Source of the DNA: Ectocarpus siliculosus
Lineage: Eukaryota > Sar > Phaeophyceae > Ectocarpales > Ectocarpaceae
Assembly (NCBI GenBank): GCA_000310025.1
Contig: FN649734.1
Location: 5,190,246 to 5,254,245 of the forward strand
DNA: 64,000 nucleotides
Reading direction: 5' to 3'
Shown piece by piece: positions 46,901 to 57,420 of this stretch. The notes under the pieces were generated by a model that was not told the DNA's origin, ran no database searches, and was given only the letters and a program-made list of their open reading frames with translations. Each line of letters starts with the position of its first letter. Within the stretch, counting starts at the first letter, position 1. Both the position numbers and the translations under genes were made by a program.

Positions 46901-47215
46901 CTACAGTAGACACGCCCATGTACGTGTTCGCGTGTTAGCATGCGAGATGCTTCCAAAGGGTAGGCGCGAGATTGTGAGAATGAAAGCGATGTCGCGCCGT
47001 ATTCCACCCTGGCCTTCACACGAGTCAAACTTCCCACCTCTTTTTGTGCGTTTTCGAACGATATAGTTGTAAAACAGAAACCCTAACAACGACCCTCCCA
47101 CCTCTCCTCCAAACACGCATCACTCTTTTCGCATGTGCATTGTATTCAATATCGGTCAGACCGCGTCACGGGCCCCCTGGATGTTACCTTCGCCATGGAC
47201 TCCATCGAGCTCTAA
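43906..47215 (+). CDS. secreted Cys-rich, VWD/root-cap-like protein, 7 exons
   Basis: The best intact gene in the window. Proposed exons: 43906-43975, 44351-44497, 44839-44945, 45388-45765, 45919-46158, 46313-46424 and 47160-47215. All junctions are GT-AG, phases match, and the total is 1,110 bp (369 residues plus stop). Exon 1 is a signal peptide (MAATMKTTLSAFALLLPLLS). Exon 2 gives eight cysteines in about 50 residues (ELTDDQCANGLECCDQ). Exon 3 has GDPHMTGFLGQKFDF, the motif that opens von Willebrand D and plant root-cap-type domains. Exons 4-6 continue a beta-rich domain (LPEITYITGLSLLTTDSDGQ), and exon 7 ends VTFAMDSIEL. It is probably exported to the wall or extracellular matrix. The role is unknown; family resemblance is by motif only. 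Confidence 0.85.
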
Positions 47216-48398
47216 CTTCACGGCGAGGACATAAGCATGCAGTCACGGGTGCACGTTGTTCGAACCCACTTGTTGGGCCCACAACTGTGGATCCCCAACC
47301 ATTTGTTGAGTAGGATTTCCGTCTTTAGGTTCATTCGATAGTTCAGTGTATGATCTAGGATGTCGACAAGTTTGCTCTGTACGAGACGTTGACGTGTTGT
47401 GAGTCGAGGGACTTCCATCGGATCGGGTGCGTAGTCTCTTCTGACGCATATGAAATCAAAAATTGTCTTTAAATCAACTTAAGTTGCATTCCGGGTCACT
47501 TACTGATTCGGGAAACCGTCGACCGGCAATACGGTTTGCCGAATATTTTGTGACGTATACCAACTTCACGTGTAGTAGCAAGTGTGTCATATCCATCTGT
47601 GATATGTTGACCAGGTTTTGCGTGAGCGCAAGCGTGGGTGTCCAGTCATATCGTCGTGTTCATTGCTCCCATTGAATCCATTGGCGCATTATTCCCAAGC
47701 TTGCCATCAACTGCTGTTTCCTGGAGGCGAAGTAAGGCTGGATGTTTCGGCACAGAGTTCGTTGTTTCCAGGCTCTTCTTGCCTGCCAGTAGAGAGGTCA
47801 GCGTTTTTCAGATGGGTTTGAGGTGTGATTGTTCAACTCAACGTTAGGGGTAGCACATCATGACCCAGCCCAGAAAATTTGTATCGTTTCAAGGTGCTTC
47901 AAATGAACGCCGATTCCGGTGGTTAGCATCAAATTATGATTTTGAGTCCAGTCGTGTTTATCTAGCCTGTTGTAGGACATGTAGTATGCTTGTTGTAGTC
48001 GGAAACTTGCGGGAGAACCATAGGTTTCTAGCTGTTGGAGAGTTCATTCTGCTTGGTTGTAGTGATGTGAAATGAACTGCGTGACGGATGGATGTGATGA
48101 ATGCACACTCCTCCTCTCGCGTGGTGATTCTAGCTCGCGGTTTCCATCACCCTCTACAGCAATAGAAAACTTTCCCTCCCATCGCGGCCCACTCCACACA
48201 CACGCCAAGCTTTGGAACACCGGGTTTACCGAACACGCTGGTGTCAACGACTTTGTGAAGGGTGACAGGGCAGACCCAGCTAGACTCCTGAAGCAGGGGC
48301 AGTATCAACCTGCAATAATAGCGGCAGTATCAGCTGCACCCCGCTTTGTTGTGGGGTAGCATGCCCGTTCAGGCGCGTGATGGCGATCTGGGCGTATC
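47216..48398. other. intergenic, no recognised gene
   Basis: Short ORFs on both strands, for example minus strand 47218-47449, carry no motif I know. The 3' UTR of the VWD-like gene must begin here. Confidence 0.35.
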
Positions 48399-48399
48399 G

Positions 48400-48437
<38 letters not shown>

Positions 48438-50600
48438 CTCACATTACTCTGTTCCGGTCTCCACTCAGTTGCTTCTAATGTCCGTACTATAACAGTACAA
48501 CTGACGCGGACCCCTTTTCGTGGTCGCAAGCCAACTAACTGCCAGGAATACATTTTTCTCAAAATAAAAACTGAAACGAGAAAAATTCCTCCCTGGCGCG
48601 ATTTGTTACTGTAGTTGTTTTCGTCTTCTCTACTTGTAAGGAAAAAGGCTCCTAACCGGGATAAGCCTGTCAAAGAGGGATGAAGGAATAAACGACAACG
48701 AAAGAGAGAAGAAACAGGAAAAAAGAAAGAGGAATACAACGGAAACAAAGGCACTATACACGGAAGGTCCCCTCGAAACGCTCCATTCTACTACCGGAAC
48801 AACAACGAAAAATAGGCACTTAACTGACAGCGTGGCACCAAACAGGCGATGACTGACTTCCGACGACACAACATCACTTCGGGGGCACTGCGAGAGGGGA
48901 CGATGGGACAGCCATCTCCGTCCTGCTCTCTCCGGCTACAGTTGTGTCTTCTGTGTCTTTCGACGTTTCCCCCCCCGCTTTCCCGTCCCCCCCTGCTCTG
49001 CTGTCCGTTTGATCGTCGGTGTTTTTTTCTTCTTCCGTTCCTCCGCGCGCGCGTAGTTTGCTTAGAATCTCTTGCTCCTTGTGCCATTTGACAATGAACT
49101 CCTCCGCTCCCTCCATCACCCCTTTGTACCACGGCACCCCTTTTTCCACCTTCGCTGCGATAGGTCAGCAGCCACGCGGTATCCGAACGTCCTCCTATCG
49201 TCAGCCGTGGATTCGGCACTGGCCCCGACCTCTACGAAATCGTCCTTCAAGCATAACAGCCAATTCTTTTCGGGACGCCCGCTCTCTGGATTGTTCCCGC
49301 CCACGATATCTTCGAACAGCAGTCGCTTCGGGAGCCGCCCGTCCGGTTGTCTGGCCAATGCTCCATCCAGCAAACAGTGTAGTCGCCTCTGTCGGACAGT
49401 CGCCTCCACGCTTTGGCATCCGACCTTTTTTTGTAGGGTTTGGGCGCGTACGAGAGCTGCCGGTATTGGCCGCGCGTGCGGCGGTAGCCGATAACCCGTA
49501 GCAGAAGGCGGTGGTGCGTCGTCTTGTCGTCTTCAGAATGTCGTAGTGCTTGCGGCGCGGGGTCCACGTCATACATCCGTATAGTAGGGCCTCCATCGCT
49601 TCCGCTTTCAGGAGCCGGACCTTTAGCCCCCACGGTGCTGTCGGTCTGTCGAAGACAAGAAGAGCTCCCGGGCGTACTTCCGGAGGCAAGCCCACGCTGC
49701 TCTGTGATCAGTTGGTTGATCTTTGATCTCGTGCGTGAGCTCAGCATCTTCCCTGGTCCGGCTACCTATGCACTGGAACTCCGCTGTCTGGGCGTACTTC
49801 TGTCCCGCTGCTTCGATCACCAGCGGTACCGTAGGTGGTGGCGGTGGCGGTGGCGCTCCCTTCTTCGGTTTCTTCTCCGGCGGCACCTTCATCAGGAGAG
49901 TCTCTGTTTTTTTCTCCAAACCGCCAGGCCTTCGGCCGATTTCGATACGAACCCAGCGTCGTCGGCGTACAGCATACCCCCCACGCCGCCTTCCGGACTC
50001 GTTCCAAAGGTGTCATTACCCTCGTCCCGGCCTCCTCCTCGAGGTTACCAGGTCCTTAAGGATACTGTCGTCTTCGCTGAATCGTACCAGAACTACAGTA
50101 CGTCGAGCACTGCCGCCCCGAAGATGTACAGTGGAGACAGTACACATCCTTGTCGCAGTCCTTGGGTGACCTGGAACCATTCAGAGCGCTCTCTATCGTC
50201 CATGCGTACCCGAGCTCGCATGCCGTCGTGGAACTGGCGGATGACCGCGATCATTTCCTCCGGGATCCCCGCTCGGGCCAGCACCCGCGACGGTAGCGCT
50301 CCCGGTCGACTGAGTCCTAGGCCTTCTGGAGGTCGACGAAGCACATGTACAGCGGGATACTCCGTCTCCTTGCCAGCTCCTGCAGTCGTCGTACGACGAA
50401 CAGCATGTCGACCGTTGACCCGTCAGGTCGGAAGCCGCACTGCTCTTCCGGCAAGATGTCGTGTTTCTCGCAGTAGCCACTGAGGCGGTTGGCGACGATT
50501 TTGAGGAGCACCTTGCCCGCATACGACAGGATGGATATTCCCCTGTAGTTACAGTTGGATCGGTCCGATTTCTTGTAGAGTACGGTGCAACCGTCAAACT
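48399..50600 (-). mobile_element. decayed, 5'-truncated LINE copy 3
   Basis: A (CAA)n tail on the minus strand at 48399-48436 is followed by the family 3' segment and then by RT-derived sequence. Reading leftwards from 50600 come [36 protein letters not shown] with a stop where copy 1 has [38 protein letters not shown] and PDGRLPKRLLFEDIVGG. Fragments lie in all three frames, so this copy is older than copies 1 and 2. 5' truncation is near the start of the RT palm. Confidence 0.85.
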
Positions 50601-51045
50601 ACGCGCGCTGTACGGTATAGTCTAGCCACCCAACTCTTAAAACGTTTTTCGTGGTGGGGCACGGTCGATTACCAACCACCAACAAACCGGAAGCCCGGGG
50701 GACAGCCATGCGTCATCCGTACCCTCAACAATCAAATAGAGTGATTACATATGCGGTTTTGCCAGCAACAAAACGGATGGGATGTGTGTCACAGGAAGTA
50801 ATACTCCCGTGGCGGTTCTTGCGGAGAGGCTCATAGGAGTAGGAGTTTCCGCGGGAGAGGGTAGAGGGTAGAGGTAGAGGGGCGGTGCTGGGCAGGCCAA
50901 ACAGAGGGTAGAGGTAGAGGTCCGGCAGTCCGGCTGGCTGCCAAGCAGGCGGACCTGTCAGTGGGACTGCAACAGAGAGCAGGCGCTTGCTCGTCATAAT
51001 CGTCGCCAGGCTCGCAATGCACGCGCTGTAGCTTCTGCTAACCAT
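50601..51045 (+). other. flank and upstream open frame of Gag-like ORF
   Basis: Contains GAGGGTAGAGGTAGAGG repeats at 50865-50920. The frame of the following ORF stays open upstream from about 50910 (QWDCNREQALARHN), so the true start may lie in here. Confidence 0.4.
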
Positions 51046-53814
51046 GTGCCTGCTCCGCCCCCCATGCTTTCTTCCGCTCATGAACGTGCAGCTACAGCAG
51101 CTGCTCTAGAACAAGTTCGTCTCGCCGAAGATCGCAACGCGGACCTGCTCCGAGCACTTCAAGCTATGGCGACCTCTGCACCGACGACTTCCTCCGACTC
51201 CACGCCCCCTGCGGGATCTCCTCGTCGTCACCTGACGGAGAACACGGAATCGGCGGCGCTCTCTTCACCGGCCTTGCGCGAGGCCACCACGGGTCCTGAG
51301 AGCCGTCATCGAGCCGAGCGCCCCGCGGCGCCCGTGCTCATGGCCTCTTCGGCGACTGCGGCTGTCACCCCCGCCGCTGCTGCCGCTGCTGCTGCTACTG
51401 CTGCTGCTGCTGCACCTGCGCCTGCCACCGCGGCGCCTCCGCCTGCTGCCGCTCCACCGATTGCATGCCCGCCGCTCCTCGACTATGTCAGCGCCCGCTG
51501 GCATACGTTTCCCCGAGAAATGCAAGCGCTACTGGCCTCTTCGGAGGCTGAGGCGGCCACCTGCGCTGCGGTGGACCGTGTCCGGGCCGATCGCTTGGCC
51601 CGGGCACAACAGCTGGAGGATGAAGCCGATCCTGAAGAGGAACTCGGAATCAAGAACGCCCTGGGCTCTACGGAAGGGGTGAAGGTCACCACCGACCTTC
51701 ACGACACCGAGGTGGCCATAGCTGCCCTACAGGCGAAGCATGCTTCGCTGACGACGGCCGCCGCCGCCGTCAAAGAGGAAGGAGCCCGCCACCGGCGCGA
51801 GCTGGAAGCCTTCAAGGGGCGTCGTCCGCGGCGCCTTCGGGATCGCGAGGCACCCGGTTCCGGCGCCAGCTCTAGGGCTTCATCGGTGGAGCGAGACACC
51901 TTCCCGGCGCTTCCATCACGGGCGCCACGGGCGGCGTCGTCTCCCACGACTCGCCGCGGGGTGTCGTACGCTGCAGCTGCCCGCAGCCCCACCACGCGAG
52001 GCAGCGAACGCTCGCCCGCCTTTCGGAAGGGCGATGCTGCCTTTTCGAAGGGAATATTGAGGCACATGGCTCAACATGTGCAATTCAATTTTCAAGAGTC
52101 GGACCGGGAGCGCGTGCTCCGTGCGGCGGACGCTGTGGCGATAGCCATGCCGCCGGACAGCACTGTCGAAGACGCCATGCGCGAGGCCAGGATTCGTGGG
52201 AACCCGTTGCTCGATCAGGTTGAGTATCTGCTGGGGTGCCTTCGGGCGGCACACGGGAGGGTGACGGGTACGGTGGCGTGGCCGGGCTGCTACAACACTG
52301 TTGCACCCCCCCCTGTTCCGTCTTTCGACACCTTCGCCTTGGTGTCATCTTCATCTTCAAAGTCGAGGAAAGCAGGCGGGCTCAAGAGCGGGGGGCGCGG
52401 GAGCGGAGGAGGTTGCTCCGGCGACAGTGACAGCAGCCACTCCCGCGGATCCGCCCCCTCCCATCGCGGCCGTGCTCCAGCGTCTTCTTCGGCGTCCAGC
52501 TCTTCGGAGCGCGTGGACAAGAAGGTGGTCAAGAAGAAGAGTCGCACCCCTCGCCCGTCTTCGGACGCCGCTGGAGGAGCATCCTCGGACTCCGCCTCGG
52601 AGCGTAGTTTTACTCGGAAGGCTTCTTCGGGCCGGTCTTCCAGGCAAGTAGTACCGTCTCTCATGGATGTTGCTTCTGATGATCGTCTTAACGCTCTTCT
52701 GCGTGATGGTCATCTTGTGTTTTCGAACACTGTGTTGCGTAGTGACAAGTCTGTCAAGTTGACAGACTTCCGTGGTACTGATGTTGCAGACACAAAACCG
52801 TCTATTAAGACCGAACCCAGTGGTGTTGCTGTTGAAGCTGCCCCACCGTCTGTACAAACAGAGCCTCTTGCCAAAACGAGTGTGCCCACCGATGATAGTG
52901 TTTTACCGCTTTCTTCCACCACTGCTCACGCTCGCCATGCAACGGTTGCTGCTGCTGCTTCGCCAGTTGATGCCGCACATGTTGCTCGTGTCCAACGTGA
53001 GTACATCACCCTCAACCTAAAAAAAGTTGAGCGTGTATCCGCTGTGCCTTTCCCTGCGTCTTCGCTGCCAGCTGATGCATACCAGCAGCTCATTCGCACC
53101 GTTCGGTCTGCGCTCACGGATATTTTGATGTTTTGTGATGGTCGTAGCGTCGGTTTGATGGACTCCGATTTTTTCCGAGGTTGGGAGCGCCCTGTTCAAA
53201 AGAGAATTTGGAGTGCGATCTCACCTGACAAACCTACTACATCCGACCTTGTCCTCTCCATTTCTGTTTATTTTCAGCAAGTGAAGCGGACGCTGGATGA
53301 AGGAGCCACGGGTCCGGAGGCCTTCACGCTCCTTCTGCCGCTGCTATCGGAGCAATTCGATGTCGGAGACCGACAGGAGTCGTTTTGGCGACTTCAGCAA
53401 TTTGGTGTTTCGAATGAAACCTTGTTTGCGGATTACCTTAGGGCGTTCCGCCTTTTCGTTTCTTCTGTGACCGGATCTGAGCGTGTTTTGGCTCCTAGCG
53501 TGTCTATGGTGCTTGAGATAGTCAGGAATTCTGTAAGTAAACAGTTTCCGTCTTTGGCTCCGATGCTGTACCCTGGTGACCTGGCTACGGCCGTGACACC
53601 GTTTGACTCGATTGCTGCAATGTGGCAGGCGTTCGCGCCTTTGGCCACCAACAACCCCCCCGCTATTGGAGGTTCAGAGTATTTTTCTTTGTCTTCCACG
53701 CCTGGCTCTTCGCAGCCCCGGCGTTCCCAGAACCCCTGCGCCTTCGGGCCGGTGGGCACAAGGTTCTGCACAAAATCCTGTTGTTTTGGCAGTTCAGTCT
53801 CAGGGTGGCGGTGA
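51046..53814 (+). CDS. large Gag-like retroelement ORF
   Basis: A 922-codon frame; the first ATG is at 51064. Residues 1-320 are Ala/Pro/Ser-rich with a possible coiled coil (KVTTDLHDTEVAIAALQAKH). A basic Ser/Gly region (400-560) precedes a folded-looking alpha-helical domain from about 650 to 860 (FRGWERPVQKRIWSAISPDK, LLLPLLSEQFDVGDRQESFW, LFADYLRAFRLFVSS). This order, low complexity then a helical capsid-like domain, suggests Gag of an LTR or DIRS-type element. I see no zinc knuckle. Near the end the neighbouring frame (53603-53935) carries SQGGGDDPFSRDYNAWPATK, a likely continuation after a frameshift. No pol follows and no LTRs are visible, so the element is a fragment or a stand-alone gag. 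Confidence 0.55.
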   Translation: MPAPPPMLSSAHERAATAAALEQVRLAEDRNADLLRALQAMATSAPTTSSDSTPPAGSPRRHLTENTESAALSSPALREATTGPESRHRAERPAAPVLMASSATAAVTPAAAAAAAATAAAAAPAPATAAPPPAAAPPIACPPLLDYVSARWHTFPREMQALLASSEAEAATCAAVDRVRADRLARAQQLEDEADPEEELGIKNALGSTEGVKVTTDLHDTEVAIAALQAKHASLTTAAAAVKEEGARHRRELEAFKGRRPRRLRDREAPGSGASSRASSVERDTFPALPSRAPRAASSPTTRRGVSYAAAARSPTTRGSERSPAFRKGDAAFSKGILRHMAQHVQFNFQESDRERVLRAADAVAIAMPPDSTVEDAMREARIRGNPLLDQVEYLLGCLRAAHGRVTGTVAWPGCYNTVAPPPVPSFDTFALVSSSSSKSRKAGGLKSGGRGSGGGCSGDSDSSHSRGSAPSHRGRAPASSSASSSSERVDKKVVKKKSRTPRPSSDAAGGASSDSASERSFTRKASSGRSSRQVVPSLMDVASDDRLNALLRDGHLVFSNTVLRSDKSVKLTDFRGTDVADTKPSIKTEPSGVAVEAAPPSVQTEPLAKTSVPTDDSVLPLSSTTAHARHATVAAAASPVDAAHVARVQREYITLNLKKVERVSAVPFPASSLPADAYQQLIRTVRSALTDILMFCDGRSVGLMDSDFFRGWERPVQKRIWSAISPDKPTTSDLVLSISVYFQQVKRTLDEGATGPEAFTLLLPLLSEQFDVGDRQESFWRLQQFGVSNETLFADYLRAFRLFVSSVTGSERVLAPSVSMVLEIVRNSVSKQFPSLAPMLYPGDLATAVTPFDSIAAMWQAFAPLATNNPPAIGGSEYFSLSSTPGSSQPRRSQNPCAFGPVGTRFCTKSCCFGSSVSGWR

Positions 53815-53935
53815 TGATCCGTTTTCCCGTGATTATAATGCATGGCCCGCCACAAAGGGCGATTGGTCGAATGTGTACCAAGTCAGTTCCTCTTTCCGTA
53901 ACACCGGTGATCCTTTTTGTGGACTCCTCTCTTGA

Positions 53936-54535
53936 CTCAGGACGCTCGCTCGCAATCGTTTCGTAATGTTTCAGCAGTTTCGATCGTTTCCGCCGTGATT
54001 ACTCAGTGTCACGGCGGCGTTCCCGGTGTGACGATACATTTGGACAGTTCCCACCACGATTGCTCAGAGTAACAGCGGCTAACTGCCCACCTTCATATGG
54101 CAATGCTCTCTATGCAACGATCACCGTTTGCAGTATATTTCGTAGACACATCAATCGCCCGTCTCACAAGTAGGACGTTCAGTGCACAGACCAGGATACA
54201 ATCCCTTCCATACCTTCCTCGTGCGCTCCTTGTCAACCTTTAGTGCCCCAGCTCTGTATGCACAGGTGTTGAAACAGCCACTTACGATGGCATTGGCACA
54301 AAAGTAGTGTTGTACATATCCCCACGTTTCAAGGGTGTGCGTAGGGCATAATTTGGCATACCCGATGTACTCAAAGGAATCAACCCAAGTTCGTCCTGCC
54401 CGGGTCATGTTGTCTTTTCACGGTTTTCTAGTCTGTACCAGTGGTTGTTGGGGAGAGGGTACAATACTCCGAAGGTTTTGACCACTGACGTGATATTGTC
54501 CATCACGTTGTCGTTGAACATGGTGTTTACTGCAG
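53936..54535. other. intergenic/intron-like, no recognised gene
   Basis: Repeated short blocks (TTTCGATCGTTTCCGCCGTG, ACGGCGGCGTTCCC, CCACGATTGCTCAG) near 53970-54075. It ends at a TTTACTGCAG acceptor. Confidence 0.4.
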
Positions 54536-55779
54536 GCGAGCTCTAAGGGTGAGGATGAGTTGGTCGGCAAGATGAACGAGATGGCCGTGACTGCTGTGAA
54601 GGGGGCCCTCGATGAGATGGACGGAAGGTTTGGCAAAATTCAAAGGGGGATTGATGAGGTACACAGTGCGGTGAACAGAGGGCGTGGCGAGATGGTGGGT
54701 GGGCTGGATGAGGTGAAGGAAACGGTGACGGGAGGGCTCGATGAGGCACAGGATGAGTTCAAGAGAGGGTTGGACGGGATTACGGGCCAGTTAAGCGACG
54801 TGGAAGTCGAGATGAAGGACGGGTTTGACGCGATAAAGGGAAGGCTGGACACGGTTGCAGAGAGCACCCAGGAAAGCCTCGCGCGCCTCAAGAACCTACA
54901 GGCCCCGAACTACTCATACCCTCGCCTTGTGGTAGTCAAAGAGATCGAATCCGGTCGCACTTCGTCGAGGGCTCCTGGGAAGAAGAGTATTCTGAGCAAG
55001 TTTCGTGGCGTGGTGAAGAAGGAGATGATGCTGCATTTCTTGTGCCCGGTGGACATGAGCAAAGTGCCGTGCGGCTATGGTGGCGAAGGCTATCGGTTTC
55101 GGGAGACACGTGACTGGGTCAAGAAAATATCACCTCTGCTTCAGGTGAAACCTCCTTAGGATATATCCGGTCGGAGTCGGTATCACTGTCGCAGGTGGTG
55201 TGCTACACTCCTCCCCCCCCGTTTTCTAGCACTCCGTCTGAACTCTACTCCTAGTGTGAAATGTGTGTGCTGAAGGCCCGGAGTATGCGGGGTGGGTCGT
55301 CGGTGTACTGCTTGGAAACGCGAGCAAAAGATGCGCAGTCGTGAAATTGTAGGTCGCCCTTTGTGTGCGTGTGTACTCTTTTACTAGGTGGCCGCTGTGA
55401 CCGCCAAGGTGGCGCTCAAAGCAACGACAGGACTGGACGTGAACACGTCGGATTTCCTTAGGGACATGAAGGACGGGTTGGTCGATGAGCTGGTCGACCG
55501 CACTCTCCACGAGGACGCGCTACTTCGTGTTCTATCGGGTGAGGAGGATCTCGGGGCCGACATGCAAAAGGATACGAGGGCCTCGTATGAAGCGCTGAAG
55601 AAGTTCCTGGACAAGGAGCACGTGGACAGGCTTAAGAACGCCAGGGGTGGTCATGGCTACGTAGACTTCAGGGACAAAATGAAGCGTGTACCGGACGGGA
55701 GGGGGGGGTGGTGTGGGTTCGAAATGAAAACGTTCAAAGGTGGTTGGACTCACATTCGAAGAGTGCCCCATCGAGGTAG
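54536..55779 (+). CDS. C-terminal exons of ROCO/NB-ARC-like protein, frameshifted
   Basis: Exon 54536-55144 (acceptor TTTACTGCAG, donor CAG/GTGAAA) and exon 55388-55779 (acceptor TTTTACTAG) join in phase 0. The first encodes repeated amphipathic units (GFDAIKGRLD, GGLDEVKETV, GLDEAQDEF), then LHFLCPVDMSKVPCGYGGEG and FRETRDWVKKISPLLQ. The second begins VAAVTAKVALKATTGLDVNT and ends in GGHGYVDFRDKMKRVPDGRG. I associate this C-terminal module with the LRR-ROCO and NB-ARC-type receptor families expanded in Ectocarpus, from memory. At 55691-55698 a run of eight G puts the ORF out of frame; the +1 frame continues VVWVRNENVQRWLDSH to a TAG at 55777. This is a deletion or an assembly error. Upstream GTPase or LRR exons are not visible, so the gene is partial. 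Confidence 0.65.
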
Positions 55780-56562
55780 ATGCGGGAGTTTTGGAATATT
55801 CAGTAGTGTGTCACCCCGAGGTAGATGGTTTTCTTTGTGCTAGTCCGCGCATGTGTGCAGTCGCCCAATCGTAATCAATTTGTTTTTTGGTTGCGGGTTT
55901 TGCGATGTACCTCTTGGCCTGAGTTGAAAGCTCACCTCGTCACTCGAATTTTGAGAAGCGGGGCTGTTGACTAGGCGTTGCGAGTCCCCCGGGAGCATGC
56001 CGGCAGAGTTTGAAGTGCGAGAAGGACAGAATGATCCATGAAGATTCACCTTTGGTGCTCACGCTCTGGCGAATGTTTGGTCAGGTCGGCGGTGCAAGTT
56101 GCAAATTTTGATTACCTGTTGCCTACATTGTTGTTCGCTACATGTTCCATTTCCGTGTTCCACGTCGACGTCCACTGGAGCACTCGAGTCCACCGAATGA
56201 CTACATTCCAAGAAGACCTCTCGAGCGTTTACATACCGTGGTCATCGGCAAAACGTCCGAGGAGCAGCGGTGTACGGGCATGTTAACTGTTACCAATATT
56301 CAATAATACACGAATCACGGATGAAACGTCTCTCAATCAGTACGGCTCTTCGTACACAGGTGACCCAGAAACATCCTCCGCGAGGCAGACGTCGAGGTCG
56401 TAAAACACGTCAAACACACCAACTTCCGTGGCTGTGCTCATCGACTTCTTTACCCGAGTCGTCCTACTCGCACAAGGATCCCCGGCAATGTCTCGTGGCG
56501 ATCATGAGCGGGGTCCCTCCGTCCTGAACCCTTGAAAAACGCTTACTCGCTCAAGTGGAACG
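55780..56562. other. intergenic, possible ankyrin scrap
   Basis: No gene. On the minus strand near 56490-56525 the words GGTPLMIATRHCRGSL resemble one ankyrin repeat; with stops around it this is weak. Confidence 0.3.
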
Positions 56563-57420
56563 TTATCCCGAGGACCGTACGATGGGTGCTAACTCTGAGA
56601 TGTTCTCCCTGATAATAGACTTGAGCTCGGATTTCGTCGAGATCGAATTGTAAAGATGAACGTGATTATGTGCCATGCACCACCTCTTCTCCTCGGAATC
56701 TTGCGGCATCGAGTTTTACTTGCCAAAATCGATCATGATGGGGTCAGTGTTTCCGTCGATCATGATGTTTCCCGAATGCATGTCTCCGTGGAATATCATG
56801 TTCTCGTGCATCTTGGAGATGAGCTGCGTAGTCCCGTGTGTGTAGTCTTTCTCCCGAAAGGTCTTGTCGAACAGAGTTTCGTTCAGCCTATCCTTGACGA
56901 GGACGTCTTATTCCCGGTCCCCCCAAGTCGTGGAGTACGTCGAGATCCATGCGTTGTACACGTTCGGTGAGATCCTATCGAGCTCGCGTGCAGCTGGATC
57001 ACAACCTCGAGTGCGACTTCATTCATGGGAACGTCCATGGATCCGTTGCCCGGCGAGAATACGCGTCCGTCGCCAGATGAATGGTTCTGGAATTTCACGG
57101 TCATAATCCGAAAAACGACTAAATAATACAAAATAAGATGGAATGCACGTGTCCGTGTGTGCCTTCTCCGATGTGCTCGTGTATGCGTGGCATGATCCGG
57201 GGCACGTCATTGACCTTAAGCGTGTATTCGCACGAATCGCCATCTTGTGCCAGTATCGTGTCAATGGTGTCACCTATATCGCTCCTCAACCCCAGGGTCG
57301 AAAAACATCTCCCAGTCTCTCAGAAACCGCGGACGGGGTCTCAGAACGCAAGCTTGTACAGATGGACGGATTTCGTGAGTTGTTCCATGTTGTCTATGTA
57401 GCATGTGTTCATTCTTCACC
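56563..57420 (-). pseudogene. protein-kinase relic of large-DNA-virus type
   Basis: Minus-strand kinase motifs occur in the right order but in different frames. They are HEHIGEGTHGHVHSI (glycine loop, near 57135-57180), a VKFQ segment in place of the VAIK strand, NEVALEVVIQL (helix C-like), SKMHENMIFHGDMHSGNIMI (catalytic loop with HGD and the Asn four residues on) and PIMIDFGK (DFG), followed directly by TAA at 56716-56718. Beyond that the same frame runs on to a TAA at 56563. The compact HGD-x-H-x2-N and IDFGK style is typical of kinases in nucleocytoplasmic large DNA viruses, including those of brown algae. Several stops and frame changes show it is not functional. Origin from an old viral insertion is inference. 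Confidence 0.65.

Noticed and set aside
49524..50483. 319-residue plus-strand ORF
   Set aside because: Antisense to LINE copy 3, where RT words are readable on the minus strand.
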